Positions 16,039 through 24,127 are shown, numbered from the stretch's first letter. The stretch is DNA of 64,000 nt from Streptomyces davaonensis JCM 4913 (GCF_000349325.1 NC_020504.1:8970326-9034325); one strand, 5' to 3'. Numbers and translations are program-made. Notes: a model not told the origin generated them from the sequence alone.

Positions 16039-17696
16039 CCGGGACCGTCATCGACACCCTCCTCGACAGCGCCCGGAACAGCCCGGACCGCCTCGCCTTC
16101 CGGGTGATCGAGCGCAACGAGGAGGAGTTCGCCCTCAGTTGCGCGGACGTGGCCCGCCTCATCGGCGAGACCGCGACCGGACTGAAGGCGCAGGGGCTCA
16201 CCGAGGGCGACCACGTCATCCTCGTCCTGCCCACCTCCCGCGACTTCCTGGCCCTCTACCTCGGCTGCCTGTACGCCGGAGTCGTCCCGATCGTCGCCGC
16301 GGAACCGACCGGTGGCGGCACCGAGCGCTACACGGCGACCCTCAGCGGACTCGCCGAGCGGGCCCGCGCCCGCCGGATCATCGCGGCCCCCGAGTTGACG
16401 GACACCCTCGCGGCCGGACTGCCGGTCCTGGTCAGCACCCCGGACGCGCTGCGCGGCGCCTACGCAGCGCCCGACACACCCCGCGCCCGGCCGGAGTCCC
16501 TCGCCCACCTCCAGGCCACCTCCGGCTCCACCGGCGCCCCCAAACTCGCCATGATCCGGCACCGCAACATCGTCGCCAACGTGGGCGCGATCGCCGAGGC
16601 GATCCACGCCAGACCGGACGACTCACTGGTGAGCTGGCTGCCTCTGTTCCACGACATGGGCCTCATCGGCATCTCCTACGCCCTCCAGGCCCGTATCCCG
16701 ATGATCCTCGCGGACCCCGTCACCTTCCTGCGCAACCCCCTGTCCTGGCTGCGCTGGATCAGCCGCTACGGCGGCACCCTCTCGCCCGCTCCCAGCTCGG
16801 CGTTCCACATCTGCGCGCGGGTCGCGCGGCGCCGTCCGCCGGGCGAACTCGACCTGTCGAGCTGGCGGGTCGCCCTGTGCGGCGCGGAACCCGTGCACGA
16901 GCACACCATGCGCGAGTTCCAGGACGCCTTCGGCCCGTTCGGGCTGCCCGACACCACCCTGCTGCCCGTGTACGGGCTGGCGGAGGCCACGCTCGCGGTG
17001 ACCATCTCCGATGTCGAACGGCCGTATGCGGTGGACCGCGTGGACGCCGAGGCCGTGGCGGCGAAGGGGCACGCCGAGCCGCGCCCGGCCGACGATCCGC
17101 GCAGCGTCGGCATGATGTGCGTCGGCCCGGTGCTGCCCGGCCACCGGCTGCGGGTGGTCGACGAGGACGGTTCACTGTTGCCGGAGCGGGCGGTCGGTGA
17201 GATCGAGGTGGCCGGGCCCAGCGTCATCGACGGCTATCTGCCGGGGCCGGAACAGGCCGTCCACGAGCAGGAGTCGAGGACCGCGGACGGCTACCTCCGG
17301 ACCGGCGATCTCGGCTACCTGCTCGACGGCGAGGTCTTCGTCACCGGCCGCCGCAAGGACATCGTCATCATCGCCGGCCGCAACTACGTCCCGGACCAGC
17401 TGGAGCGGTTCGTGGAAGCCGTCACCGAGTCCCCGCGCACCCCGGCGGTCGTCGCCGTCGGCGTCCCGGACCGGGACCTGCTCACCGAGCAGCTCCATCT
17501 GCTGCTCGACGAGCGGCTCGCGCAGGAGAGCGAGCGTCAGACGCTCGCCGACCGGGTGAGCCGCGCCCTCGCCGAGGCGTTCGGGATCTCCGGCGTCGCC
17601 TTTCACTGGATCGCCCGCTCCAAGCTGCCCCGTACCACCAGCGGCAAGATCCAACGCCACCTGTGCCGCAAGTTGATCCAGGAACAGACCAGTTGA
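16035..17696 (+). CDS. Fatty acyl-AMP ligase (FAAL-type adenylate-forming enzyme)
   Basis: The protein has 553 residues. The P-loop-like QATSGSTGAPKLAMIRH and WLPLFHDMGLIG are hallmarks of FAALs, which adenylate a carboxylic acid and pass it to a carrier protein rather than to CoA. LPVYGLAEATLAV, YLRTGDLGYL and the catalytic-lysine segment LPRTTSGKIQRH complete the ANL set. Sitting 21 bp before the ACP gene, it very probably loads that ACP. The acid may be a fatty, aryl or other acyl group; the sequence does not tell. Confidence 0.92.
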   Translation: MTGTVIDTLLDSARNSPDRLAFRVIERNEEEFALSCADVARLIGETATGLKAQGLTEGDHVILVLPTSRDFLALYLGCLYAGVVPIVAAEPTGGGTERYTATLSGLAERARARRIIAAPELTDTLAAGLPVLVSTPDALRGAYAAPDTPRARPESLAHLQATSGSTGAPKLAMIRHRNIVANVGAIAEAIHARPDDSLVSWLPLFHDMGLIGISYALQARIPMILADPVTFLRNPLSWLRWISRYGGTLSPAPSSAFHICARVARRRPPGELDLSSWRVALCGAEPVHEHTMREFQDAFGPFGLPDTTLLPVYGLAEATLAVTISDVERPYAVDRVDAEAVAAKGHAEPRPADDPRSVGMMCVGPVLPGHRLRVVDEDGSLLPERAVGEIEVAGPSVIDGYLPGPEQAVHEQESRTADGYLRTGDLGYLLDGEVFVTGRRKDIVIIAGRNYVPDQLERFVEAVTESPRTPAVVAVGVPDRDLLTEQLHLLLDERLAQESERQTLADRVSRALAEAFGISGVAFHWIARSKLPRTTSGKIQRHLCRKLIQEQTS

Positions 17697-17717
17697 CGAT
17701 GGGGGAGGCCCACCACG

Positions 17718-17993
17718 ATGCAGGACGAGAAGCAGGACCTGGAGCTGTTCGACAAACTCGTCGGCCACATCGGCGAGTTCGTCGAGCGGGATGTCTCCCA
17801 TCTGACGCCGCGGTCGCACCTCAACAACTCCATCGAGGGCATGAGCTCGCTCAAGATGATCGAGCTGCTGCTCTATCTGGAGGACTGCTTCGGCGTCGAC
17901 TTCGAGGAGTCCGCGATGGACAAGCTGGAGACCATGCAGGACCTGGAGGACTACATAAGGCAGACCCAGGACGCGGCCCGGCAGCAGGCGTGA
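17718..17993 (+). CDS. Free-standing acyl carrier protein
   Basis: The protein has 91 residues and an acidic four-helix carrier fold. The phosphopantetheine site reads GMSSLKMIELLLYLED, with Ser44 as the likely attachment residue. The usual Asp before that serine is Ser43. GGGGAGG lies 8 nt upstream. It lies between the ligase and ketosynthase genes, so it should carry the activated acyl group through the operon's reactions. Confidence 0.88.
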   Translation: MQDEKQDLELFDKLVGHIGEFVERDVSHLTPRSHLNNSIEGMSSLKMIELLLYLEDCFGVDFEESAMDKLETMQDLEDYIRQTQDAARQQA

Positions 17994-18002
17994 CCGGGTG
18001 AC

Positions 18003-19226
18003 GTGGTGCCGCGCAGCGTGGTGGTCACCGGGATCGGGGTCGTCTGCTCCCTCGGTGCGGACGTCGACGAGCTGTGGAAGGGGCTGCTCGCCGGACGGTC
18101 CGGGATCGGCCCGGTGACCCGCTTCGACCCCGAACGGTTCCGCTCCCGGTACGCCGCCGAGATCGACGACTCCCGGGTGACCTTCGCACCGGGCCCGCTC
18201 CGCTTCGAGATCAAGCGCATGAGCGGCTTCGTGCGCTACGCGCTGTTCGCCGCCGAACAGGCGCTCACGGACAGCGCGCTCACCGAACGCGAGGGCGGCG
18301 GGGTGTATCTGGGGGTCGCCATGGGCGGGCTGCCCAGCATCGAGGCCGGAGTGCTCCAGCAGGAACGGGAAGGGCCACGGAGGACCAGTCCCTTTCTGAT
18401 CCCCTCCCTGATCCCCAACATGGCCGCGAGCATGATCGCGCTGCGCCATGGCATCGAAGGGGAGCAGGTGACGGTCGCCGGTGCCTGCGCGAGCGGCTGT
18501 CAGGCGGTGGGGCAGGCGATGCGGGCCATCCGCTCCGGGGCCCGCACCTGGGCCCTCGCGGGCGGCGCGGAGGCGGTGACCACGCCCGTCACCTACTCCG
18601 GCTTCGAGGCGATGAGGGCGCTCAGCCGCGGTGCGGACCCGGAACTGACACCCCGTCCGTTCGACCGGGACAGGGACGGCATGATCGTCGGCGAGGCCGC
18701 CGCCGTCTTCGTACTGGAGGAGCGGGAGCACGCCGAGGCGCGGGGCGCGGTGATCCACGGCGAGCTGACCGGCTTCGCGTCCAACAGCGGCGGCGAGGGC
18801 ATCACCGGACTGTCCGCCGACCACATCAGGGCGTGCATGACGGATGCGCTCACCGACGCCGACACCCGAGCGGACGCGGTGGACTGCGTGTTCGCGCAGG
18901 CCTCCGGCATGGTGCAGGGGGACGCGGCCGAACTGGCGGCGATACGGGCCGCGACGGCGGGCACCGAACGGCGTCCCGCGGTCACCTCGATCAAGGGGCA
19001 CACGGGTTACGCGTTCGCCGCCAACGGCCCGATGAACCTCGCCGCCGCCCTGATGGCGCTGCGCCACCAGACCGTGCCGCCGACCCTGAAACTGGACCGC
19101 ACCGAACCGCCGTTCGCCGATGTCGACATCGCCCGTGAGCCGCGTGAGCGAGTGATCCGACGTTGTCTGATCAACGCGTTCGGATTCGGTGGGATCAATG
19201 CCAGCCTGGTGGTGTCCCGCGCATAG
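18003..19226 (+). CDS. FabF-like ketosynthase with altered active site (Cys kept, both His lost)
   Basis: The protein has 407 residues and a complete KAS II fold: VVVTGIGVVCSLG at the start, nucleophile Cys162 in VAGACASGC, and a final INAFGFGGINASLVV. The first catalytic histidine (NAHGT in FabF) is Ser301 in FAQASGMVQGD. The second (KSMTGH) is Tyr336 in KGHTGY. Retained Cys without both histidines fits acyl transfer better than decarboxylative condensation. It differs from chain-length factors, which lose the Cys. By inference it moves the ACP-bound acyl group to an amine or alcohol of the cyclitol. GTG 18003 or 18006 is the start. Confidence 0.88.
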   Translation: MVPRSVVVTGIGVVCSLGADVDELWKGLLAGRSGIGPVTRFDPERFRSRYAAEIDDSRVTFAPGPLRFEIKRMSGFVRYALFAAEQALTDSALTEREGGGVYLGVAMGGLPSIEAGVLQQEREGPRRTSPFLIPSLIPNMAASMIALRHGIEGEQVTVAGACASGCQAVGQAMRAIRSGARTWALAGGAEAVTTPVTYSGFEAMRALSRGADPELTPRPFDRDRDGMIVGEAAAVFVLEEREHAEARGAVIHGELTGFASNSGGEGITGLSADHIRACMTDALTDADTRADAVDCVFAQASGMVQGDAAELAAIRAATAGTERRPAVTSIKGHTGYAFAANGPMNLAAALMALRHQTVPPTLKLDRTEPPFADVDIAREPRERVIRRCLINAFGFGGINASLVVSRA

Positions 19227-19257
19227 CCGTGCCACCGCACTCACAAGGAGCACCCCG

Positions 19258-19701
19258 TTGAGTTCCGCGTCGACGCACTTCGAGAAGCTCACCCGCTGCT
19301 GCATGCGGTGCAGGATCTCCCGGTACCTGAACAAGACCATCGAGATCGAGAAGGCCGGTGTGGCACGGGTGGCCATCCCGTTCCAGCCGGACCTGACGCA
19401 GAACGCGGACTTCCTGCACGCGGCCATGCTCTTCGAGGTCGGCGACACCGCCGGGTTCATGGCCGCCAACTCCCTGGAGGAGACCTACAGCGTCCTGACC
19501 GTCGACTACCACATCAATCTGATCCGGCCGGTGCGCAAGGAGGGCGTCTACGCCCTCGGCGAGGTGGTGACCGCCGGGAAGACCATCTACGTCGCCCGCA
19601 GCGACGTCTACTCCGAGAGCGGCAAGCTCGTCGCGGCGGGACAGGGCACCTACACGGTGTCGAAGATCCTCCTCGCCGACCTCGACGGCTACAACGACTG
19701 A
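19258..19701 (+). CDS. Hot-dog fold thioesterase (PaaI-like)
   Basis: The protein has 147 residues. FLHAAMLFEVGDTAGFMAA, YSVLTVDYHINLIRPV and SDVYSESGKLVAAGQGTY trace a hot-dog domain of the PaaI/YiiD type. The His-Gly-Gly of active PaaI enzymes is HAA here. It may release or edit the acyl group on the ACP, or act on a CoA ester. TTG 19258 is chosen because AAGGAG lies exactly 7 nt upstream; an in-frame start further left would sit inside the ketosynthase gene. Confidence 0.8.
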   Translation: MSSASTHFEKLTRCCMRCRISRYLNKTIEIEKAGVARVAIPFQPDLTQNADFLHAAMLFEVGDTAGFMAANSLEETYSVLTVDYHINLIRPVRKEGVYALGEVVTAGKTIYVARSDVYSESGKLVAAGQGTYTVSKILLADLDGYND

Positions 19702-19726
19702 ACAGGCCCGTACCGAGAGAGGACCC

Positions 19727-20770
19727 ATGCGGCCGGAACCGACCGAGCACCCCGAACGCACCGCGGCACAACGCCTCTATCAGTACAACGTCGACCTCAA
19801 GGTCGCCTTCGTGCTGTACGCCGTGGCCAAGCTGCACCTCCCCGATCTCCTCGCCGACGGCCCGCGCACCACCGCGGACCTGGCCGCCGCGACCGGCTCC
19901 GACCCATCCCGGCTGCGCCGCCTGCTGCGCGCGGCGGCCGGCGCCGACGCGCTGCGCGAGGTGCCCGAGGACAGCTTCGAACTGGCCCCGATGGGCGACC
20001 TGTTGCGCTCCGGCCACCCCCGCTCCATGCGCGGCATGACGACGTTCTTCGCCGAACCGGACGTCCTCGCCGCCTACGGTGACCTGGTGGAGTCCGTCCG
20101 CACCGGAGTCCCCGCCTTCCAACTGCGTCATCGAGAACCGCTCTACGACTTCCTCGCCCGGCCGCAACACAAGGAAGTCCGCGACGAGTTCGACGCGGCG
20201 ATGGTCGAGTTCGGCCAGTACTTCGCCGACGACTTCCTGACCTCGTTCGACTTCGGGCGCTTCACCCGCTTCGCCGACATCGGCGGCGGCCGCGGTCAGT
20301 TCCTCGCCGGAGTGCTGACAGCCGTCCCGTCGTCGACCGGGGTGCTGGTGGACGGGCCGGCGGTGGCCGCGAGCGCCCACAAGTTCCTCGCCTCACAGAA
20401 TCTGACCGAGCGGGTCGAGGTACGGATCGGGGACTTCTTCGACGTCCTGCCCACCGGCTGCGACGCCTACGTCCTGCGAGGAGTGCTGGAGGACTGGGCG
20501 GACGCCGACGCCGTACGCCTGCTCGTCCGCATCCGCCAGGCCATGGGCGACGCCCCCGAGGCCCGGCTGCTCATCCTGGACTCGGTGATCGGCGAGACCG
20601 GGGAGCTGGGCAAGGTGCTGGACCTCGACATGCTGGTGCTGGTCGAGGGCGAGCACCGCACCCGCGCCCAGTGGGACGACCTGCTGGCACGCGCGGGCTT
20701 CGACATCGTCGGCATCCACCCGGCCGGGGACGTGTGGGCCGTCATCGAATGCCGCGGCACGGCCGGCTGA
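19727..20770 (+). CDS. SAM-dependent O-methyltransferase (PF00891 type)
   Basis: The protein has 347 residues. An N-terminal dimerisation/winged-helix domain (ADLAAATGSDPSRLRRLLRA) is followed by a Rossmann methyltransferase domain with ADIGGGRGQFLAGVL near residue 184 and LRGVLEDWADADAVRLL (the catalytic-His position of TcmN/caffeate-type O-MTs is not conserved as HDW). It probably O-methylates the cluster product or an intermediate. GAGAGGA precedes the ATG. Confidence 0.85.
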   Translation: MRPEPTEHPERTAAQRLYQYNVDLKVAFVLYAVAKLHLPDLLADGPRTTADLAAATGSDPSRLRRLLRAAAGADALREVPEDSFELAPMGDLLRSGHPRSMRGMTTFFAEPDVLAAYGDLVESVRTGVPAFQLRHREPLYDFLARPQHKEVRDEFDAAMVEFGQYFADDFLTSFDFGRFTRFADIGGGRGQFLAGVLTAVPSSTGVLVDGPAVAASAHKFLASQNLTERVEVRIGDFFDVLPTGCDAYVLRGVLEDWADADAVRLLVRIRQAMGDAPEARLLILDSVIGETGELGKVLDLDMLVLVEGEHRTRAQWDDLLARAGFDIVGIHPAGDVWAVIECRGTAG

Positions 20771-20814
20771 CCCGCCGGTGCCCGGTGAACCGCTGAAGCA
20801 CGGATACGGAGAAC

Positions 20815-21486
20815 GTGGTGAGTGACGGACGCGAGAGCTTTCTTGAGGTCATGCGCTCGGTGTACGAGCGCTATCTGGTGGGGGTCCCCGGGGTCAGCGA
20901 GGTCTGGCTGATCCGGCACGCCGACTCCTACACCGGCCTCGAGGACTACGACGGGGACCCGCGCGATCCCGCCCTGTCCGAGAAGGGCAGAGCACAGGCG
21001 CGGCTGCTGGCGGCCCGTCTCGCCGGGGTCCCGCTGCACGGGGTGTGGGCCAGCGGCGCGCACCGCGCCCAGCAGACGGCGTCGGCCGTCGCCGCCGAGC
21101 ACGGGCTGCGCGTCCGGACCGACGCACGGCTGCGGGAGGTGCGCACCAACTGGGACGACGGACGGCCCAGCGAGCTGAAGCCGCATGGCGTGTACCCCTT
21201 CCCCGAGCCGGAGAAGGAGGTCGCCGAACGCATGCGGACCGCGGTCACGGCAGCCGTCGCCGCCACCCCTCCGGCGCCCGACGGGACGACCCGGGTGGCG
21301 GTGGTCGGCCATGACTCGGCCCTGGTCATCCTGATGGGCAGCCTGATGAACCTCGGCTGGGGCCAGCTGGACATGATCCTGCCGCTGACCAGCGTCTCCG
21401 TCCTCGCCGTCAAGGACGAGCGGATGGTCGTACGGTCCATCGGCGACGCCACCCATCTGGCCGCGGCCCCGTCCGACGTGATCTGA
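20815..21486 (+). CDS. Histidine phosphatase (phosphoglycerate-mutase-like)
   Basis: The protein has 223 residues. The catalytic VWLIRHADS (RHG-type) motif is near residue 28, LSEKGRAQARLLAARL follows, and the second histidine lies in VVGHDSALVILMG. The family removes phosphate from small molecules. In this cluster it is a good candidate to dephosphorylate the phosphorylated cyclitol late in the pathway. The start is one of two adjacent GTG codons after GGAG. Confidence 0.85.
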   Translation: MVSDGRESFLEVMRSVYERYLVGVPGVSEVWLIRHADSYTGLEDYDGDPRDPALSEKGRAQARLLAARLAGVPLHGVWASGAHRAQQTASAVAAEHGLRVRTDARLREVRTNWDDGRPSELKPHGVYPFPEPEKEVAERMRTAVTAAVAATPPAPDGTTRVAVVGHDSALVILMGSLMNLGWGQLDMILPLTSVSVLAVKDERMVVRSIGDATHLAAAPSDVI

Positions 21487-21499
21487 GGGCGAGGCGCCG

Positions 21500-22285
21500 A
21501 TGAGCAGCGAGGAACAGCGCATCGCCTACGCCGACCAGGGCTGGTGCCTGGCACCGCGGACCCTCGGCCAGGACGCGCTCGCCAAGGTGCGGTCGAGTGT
21601 CCGGGCCATCGCCGCAACCGAACGCCCCGAGGTGGTCTACGAGGAGGGCACCCGCACGGTCCGCGCCCTGCACGGCTGCCACCGCTACGACGAGGTGTGC
21701 GCCGAACTCGTCCGCCACCCGGTGCTGCTGGATCTGGCCGAGGCACTGATCGGCGGGCCGGTGTACCTCTACCAGTTCAAGGTCAACATCAAGTCCCCAC
21801 GCCAGGGCCGGAAGTGGCCCTGGCACCAGGACTACGCCTTCTGGGCCCACGAGGACGGGATGCCCGAGCCCGACGCGGTGAACATCGCCCTGCACCTCGA
21901 CGAGGTGCACGAGTCCAACGGCCCGCTCACCGTGCTCACCGGCTCCCACACACTCGGCCTGGTGACGACGGGCGGGACCGCCCGCGGCCGGGACTGGCAG
22001 GACCATGTCTCGGCCAGGCTCACCCACACGATCCCGGAGGACGAGATCCCCGCACTGACCGCGAAGTTCCCGCCGCGTTCCTTACTGGGCCCGGCGGGCA
22101 CGGTCGCCGCCTTCCACCCCTCGATCGTCCACTCCTCCACCGACAACACCTCCGCGGACCGCCGCGCCGTCCTCCTGCTCACCTACAACTCCGTCACCAA
22201 CACCCCGACCCGGCTGACCCGCCCCGCCTTCCTGGTCGACCCCGACAGCACACCGGTACGACGGCTGGCGAACGCGCTCACCTGA
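21500..22285 (+). CDS. PhyH-type Fe(II)/2-oxoglutarate oxygenase
   Basis: The protein has 261 residues. WHQDYAFW gives the His-x-Asp iron ligands, and FHPSIVHSSTDNTS gives the distal histidine, with the 2-oxoglutarate-binding Arg in ADRRAVLLLTY. The family hydroxylates or otherwise oxidises unactivated carbons. Codon 195 (22082-22084) is TTA. It is the last gene of the long operon; what follows is unrelated. Confidence 0.88.
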   Translation: MSSEEQRIAYADQGWCLAPRTLGQDALAKVRSSVRAIAATERPEVVYEEGTRTVRALHGCHRYDEVCAELVRHPVLLDLAEALIGGPVYLYQFKVNIKSPRQGRKWPWHQDYAFWAHEDGMPEPDAVNIALHLDEVHESNGPLTVLTGSHTLGLVTTGGTARGRDWQDHVSARLTHTIPEDEIPALTAKFPPRSLLGPAGTVAAFHPSIVHSSTDNTSADRRAVLLLTYNSVTNTPTRLTRPAFLVDPDSTPVRRLANALT

Positions 22286-22308
22286 CTGCGCTCACAGCGG
22301 GGGCGCGC

Positions 22309-22314
22309 TAGGTT
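22309..22314 (+). promoter_or_regulatory. Leaderless -10 box for SRPBCC gene
   Basis: TAGGTT is followed by 6 nt and the ATG at 22321, with no ribosome-binding site. It marks an independent transcription unit right after the cluster and so supports a cluster boundary at 22285. Confidence 0.45.
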
Positions 22315-22320
22315 CGGGGC

Positions 22321-22794
22321 ATGCACACCACACGGGTCTCCTGGCGGGTGAACGCGGAGCGCGCGGCCGTGTACCGGGCGCTGCTGGACGCGGACGCGGT
22401 CGAGCGCTGGCGGGTGCCCGACGGGATGTCGGCGCGGGTCCATGTCTTCGAGGCCCGGGTGGGCGGTGCCTTCCGGGTGTCACTCACCTATGAGATGCCG
22501 ACCGGCACCGGGAAGACGCAGGCGAACACCGACACCTACCACGGGCACTTCACCGAGCTGGTGCCCGATGAACGGGTGGTGGAGGAGCTGGAGTTCGAGA
22601 CCCCGGATCCCGCGCTGCGCGGCACGATGACGATGACGACCACCCTCAGCGACGCGGACGGCGGCGGTACGGACGTCCTCGTGGTGCACGAGGGACTTCC
22701 GGACGCGGTGCCCGCCGCGGACAACGAGACGGGCACGCGTATGGCCCTGGCCCGACTGGCCGGGCTCGTGGAGAGCGGTCAGGGCCCCCGCTGA
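22321..22794 (+). CDS. SRPBCC (AHSA1-like) domain protein
   Basis: The protein has 157 residues and the START/Bet v1-like fold of AHSA1 proteins: VSWRVNAERAAVYRALLDAD, VERWRVPDGM, the central GGAFRVSLTYEMP, and a final RMALARLAGLVE helix. These bind hydrophobic ligands; many are general stress or polyketide-related proteins. No specific function can be inferred. It is a separate unit downstream of the cluster. Confidence 0.8.
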   Translation: MHTTRVSWRVNAERAAVYRALLDADAVERWRVPDGMSARVHVFEARVGGAFRVSLTYEMPTGTGKTQANTDTYHGHFTELVPDERVVEELEFETPDPALRGTMTMTTTLSDADGGGTDVLVVHEGLPDAVPAADNETGTRMALARLAGLVESGQGPR

Positions 22795-22800
22795 GGGGCC
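22783..22800. terminator. Hairpin at end of SRPBCC gene
   Basis: GGCCCC and GGGGCC pair around a 6-nt loop that contains the TGA stop. It lies between two convergent genes and could serve both as a terminator. Confidence 0.4.
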
Positions 22801-22829
22801 GGGCCGCTCAGGAGGCGGGCCGGGGCCGC

Positions 22830-23411
22830 TCAGCGGGCTCCGGTCCAGTTGTGGGCGACGTCCACGACGATCCGGTCGGTGAGCACCAGCACCCGGAACG
22901 GCAGCCGGGCGCGGACCCCGAGCCCGACGAGCGTCTCCCCTTCGAAGCTGCCGCCGAACCGGGTGTCCCGGAAGGTGCGGTAACCGGTCAGGTCGACCCC
23001 CGGCAGGGGCCTGTTCACCCGGCCCGGATAGGTGGGGGCACCGGTCTCGTGGTCGTAGGCGGGCGCCGCGATCCGGACCTCCAGGACGGCACCTCCGGCG
23101 ACGGGGATCGGACGGCCGGAGCCGTCCTGGTACAGCGTGGACACGTACCGGACCGAGTAGCCGAGCCCGGAGCGGCCCGCGCCCGGCAGATCGACGACCA
23201 TGCGGTCGAAGCAGGCGTGACGGCCGGTCCTGATGTTCGTGAGCGGTTTTGTCGTGGCGGTGGACCGGACCTCGGCCAGGCTGCCCCAGCCGGTCGGGCA
23301 CGCCGTGGTGGCCGTGGCGGTGGCGGCCGAGGCGGTGGCGGCGGGCAGGGCCGGCAGCGCCAGGGCGGCGACGGCGGCGAGCGCCACCCCTGTTGTTCTG
23401 ATTCTTCGCAT
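22830..23411 (-). CDS. Secreted protein with AMIN-like domain
   Basis: The protein has 193 residues. A signal peptide (MRRIRTTGVALAAVAALALP, cleavage near ATASAA) is followed by a beta-rich domain with HACFDRMVVDLPG, LGYSVRYV and RVLVLTDRIVVDVAHNW. This matches the AMIN-like domain proteins exported by actinobacteria, thought to bind cell-wall glycans. GGGGG precedes the ATG. Nothing links it to its neighbours. Confidence 0.75.
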   Translation of the reverse strand: MRRIRTTGVALAAVAALALPALPAATASAATATATTACPTGWGSLAEVRSTATTKPLTNIRTGRHACFDRMVVDLPGAGRSGLGYSVRYVSTLYQDGSGRPIPVAGGAVLEVRIAAPAYDHETGAPTYPGRVNRPLPGVDLTGYRTFRDTRFGGSFEGETLVGLGVRARLPFRVLVLTDRIVVDVAHNWTGAR

Positions 23412-23579
23412 TGCGTCCCCCGAGGGGTGTGTGGTTCTGATATCAGGGGAGACACCCGTCTTGCCTCAATGGTTGCGGTACATCACGAAAAGTGGCCGGC
23501 TCGGGATTCGGCGATGAATGCCCGGCTCCGGATCGGGTACGCGGCCCGCAGGACTGCCGCCGCTACCAGGGGATCTGTG

Positions 23580-23981
23580 ATGGAGACACCCATAAACCGC
23601 CACACCGCCACACCGGCCCGACAGGCGCTGGACGCACTCGTCGACAACCACGAGGACACCGCGGCGCTGGACACGCTCGCCGGCAGCGAGGTGCTGGTGC
23701 CGGTGCCGGACGACATCGGCGAGGAGGAGGCGACCGACCCGGACGCCGTCGCCCTGCCCGTGCTGGAGCAGCCGGGCGGCGAGCCCATGGTGCCCGTGTT
23801 CACCTCGGAGCCCGCGATGGCCGAGCTGCTGCCCTTCGTGGGCCGCTACCGGCTGGTGCCGCTGGGCGCGCTCGCCGCGCAGTGGCCCGCCGACGACCTG
23901 TCCCTGACCATCGACGCGGGCTCCGCGCACCCGCTCACGCTCACCTCCGAGGGAGTGCGCACGCTGTTGGCCCGGCCCTGA
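23580..23981 (+). CDS. SseB-like domain protein
   Basis: The protein has 133 residues. ALDALVDNHEDTAALDTLAG, LVPVPDD and EPMVPVFTSEPAMAELLPF form the N-terminal SseB domain common in actinobacteria, ending in the SLTIDAGSAHPLTLTSEGV strand pair. The function is unknown. AGGGGA lies 6 nt before the ATG. A strong hairpin follows directly. Confidence 0.8.
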   Translation: METPINRHTATPARQALDALVDNHEDTAALDTLAGSEVLVPVPDDIGEEEATDPDAVALPVLEQPGGEPMVPVFTSEPAMAELLPFVGRYRLVPLGALAAQWPADDLSLTIDAGSAHPLTLTSEGVRTLLARP

Positions 23982-23985
23982 GGGG

Positions 23986-24010
23986 GGTGGCCGGGCCGGG
24001 CCCGGCCACC
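23986..24010. terminator. Strong hairpin after sseB-like gene
   Basis: A perfect 10-bp stem (GGTGGCCGGG with CCCGGCCACC) closes a 5-nt loop, 5 bp after the stop codon. It has no T-tract, as is usual for Streptomyces terminators. Confidence 0.7.
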
Positions 24011-24041
24011 AAGGCGTTGGAGGGGGAGCGGCCGGGCCCCA

Positions 24042-24060
24042 GGGCCTGTCCGACAGGCCC
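24042..24060. terminator. Second hairpin between convergent genes
   Basis: GGGCCTGT and ACAGGCCC pair around a 3-nt loop. It stands between the sseB-like gene and the convergent araC gene and may terminate either. Confidence 0.5.
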
Positions 24061-24064
24061 TCGT

Positions 24065-24127
24065 GGCGATGGTTCGCGCAGGTCCGAGTGGCACCGACTC
24101 CGCTCGGTCCGCGCGGCCACCATCGCC
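24065..24127. repeat. 63-bp imperfect inverted repeat
   Basis: GGCGATGGT at the left end pairs with ACCATCGCC at the right end. Inside them CGCGC/GCGCG and CCGAG/CTCGG also pair. The element does not encode a plausible protein. With the preceding hairpins it makes an unusually structured 140-bp block between two convergent genes. It could be a small mobile-element remnant or a structured 3' region. Confidence 0.5.

Noticed and set aside
17718..19226. A type II polyketide synthase
   Set aside because: There is only one ketosynthase, it lacks the catalytic histidines, and there is no chain-length factor, ketoreductase partner or cyclase.
24042..24127. An insertion-sequence end or transposase fragment
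   Set aside because: No transposase similarity could be read in any frame and no target duplication was found; kept only as an inverted repeat.
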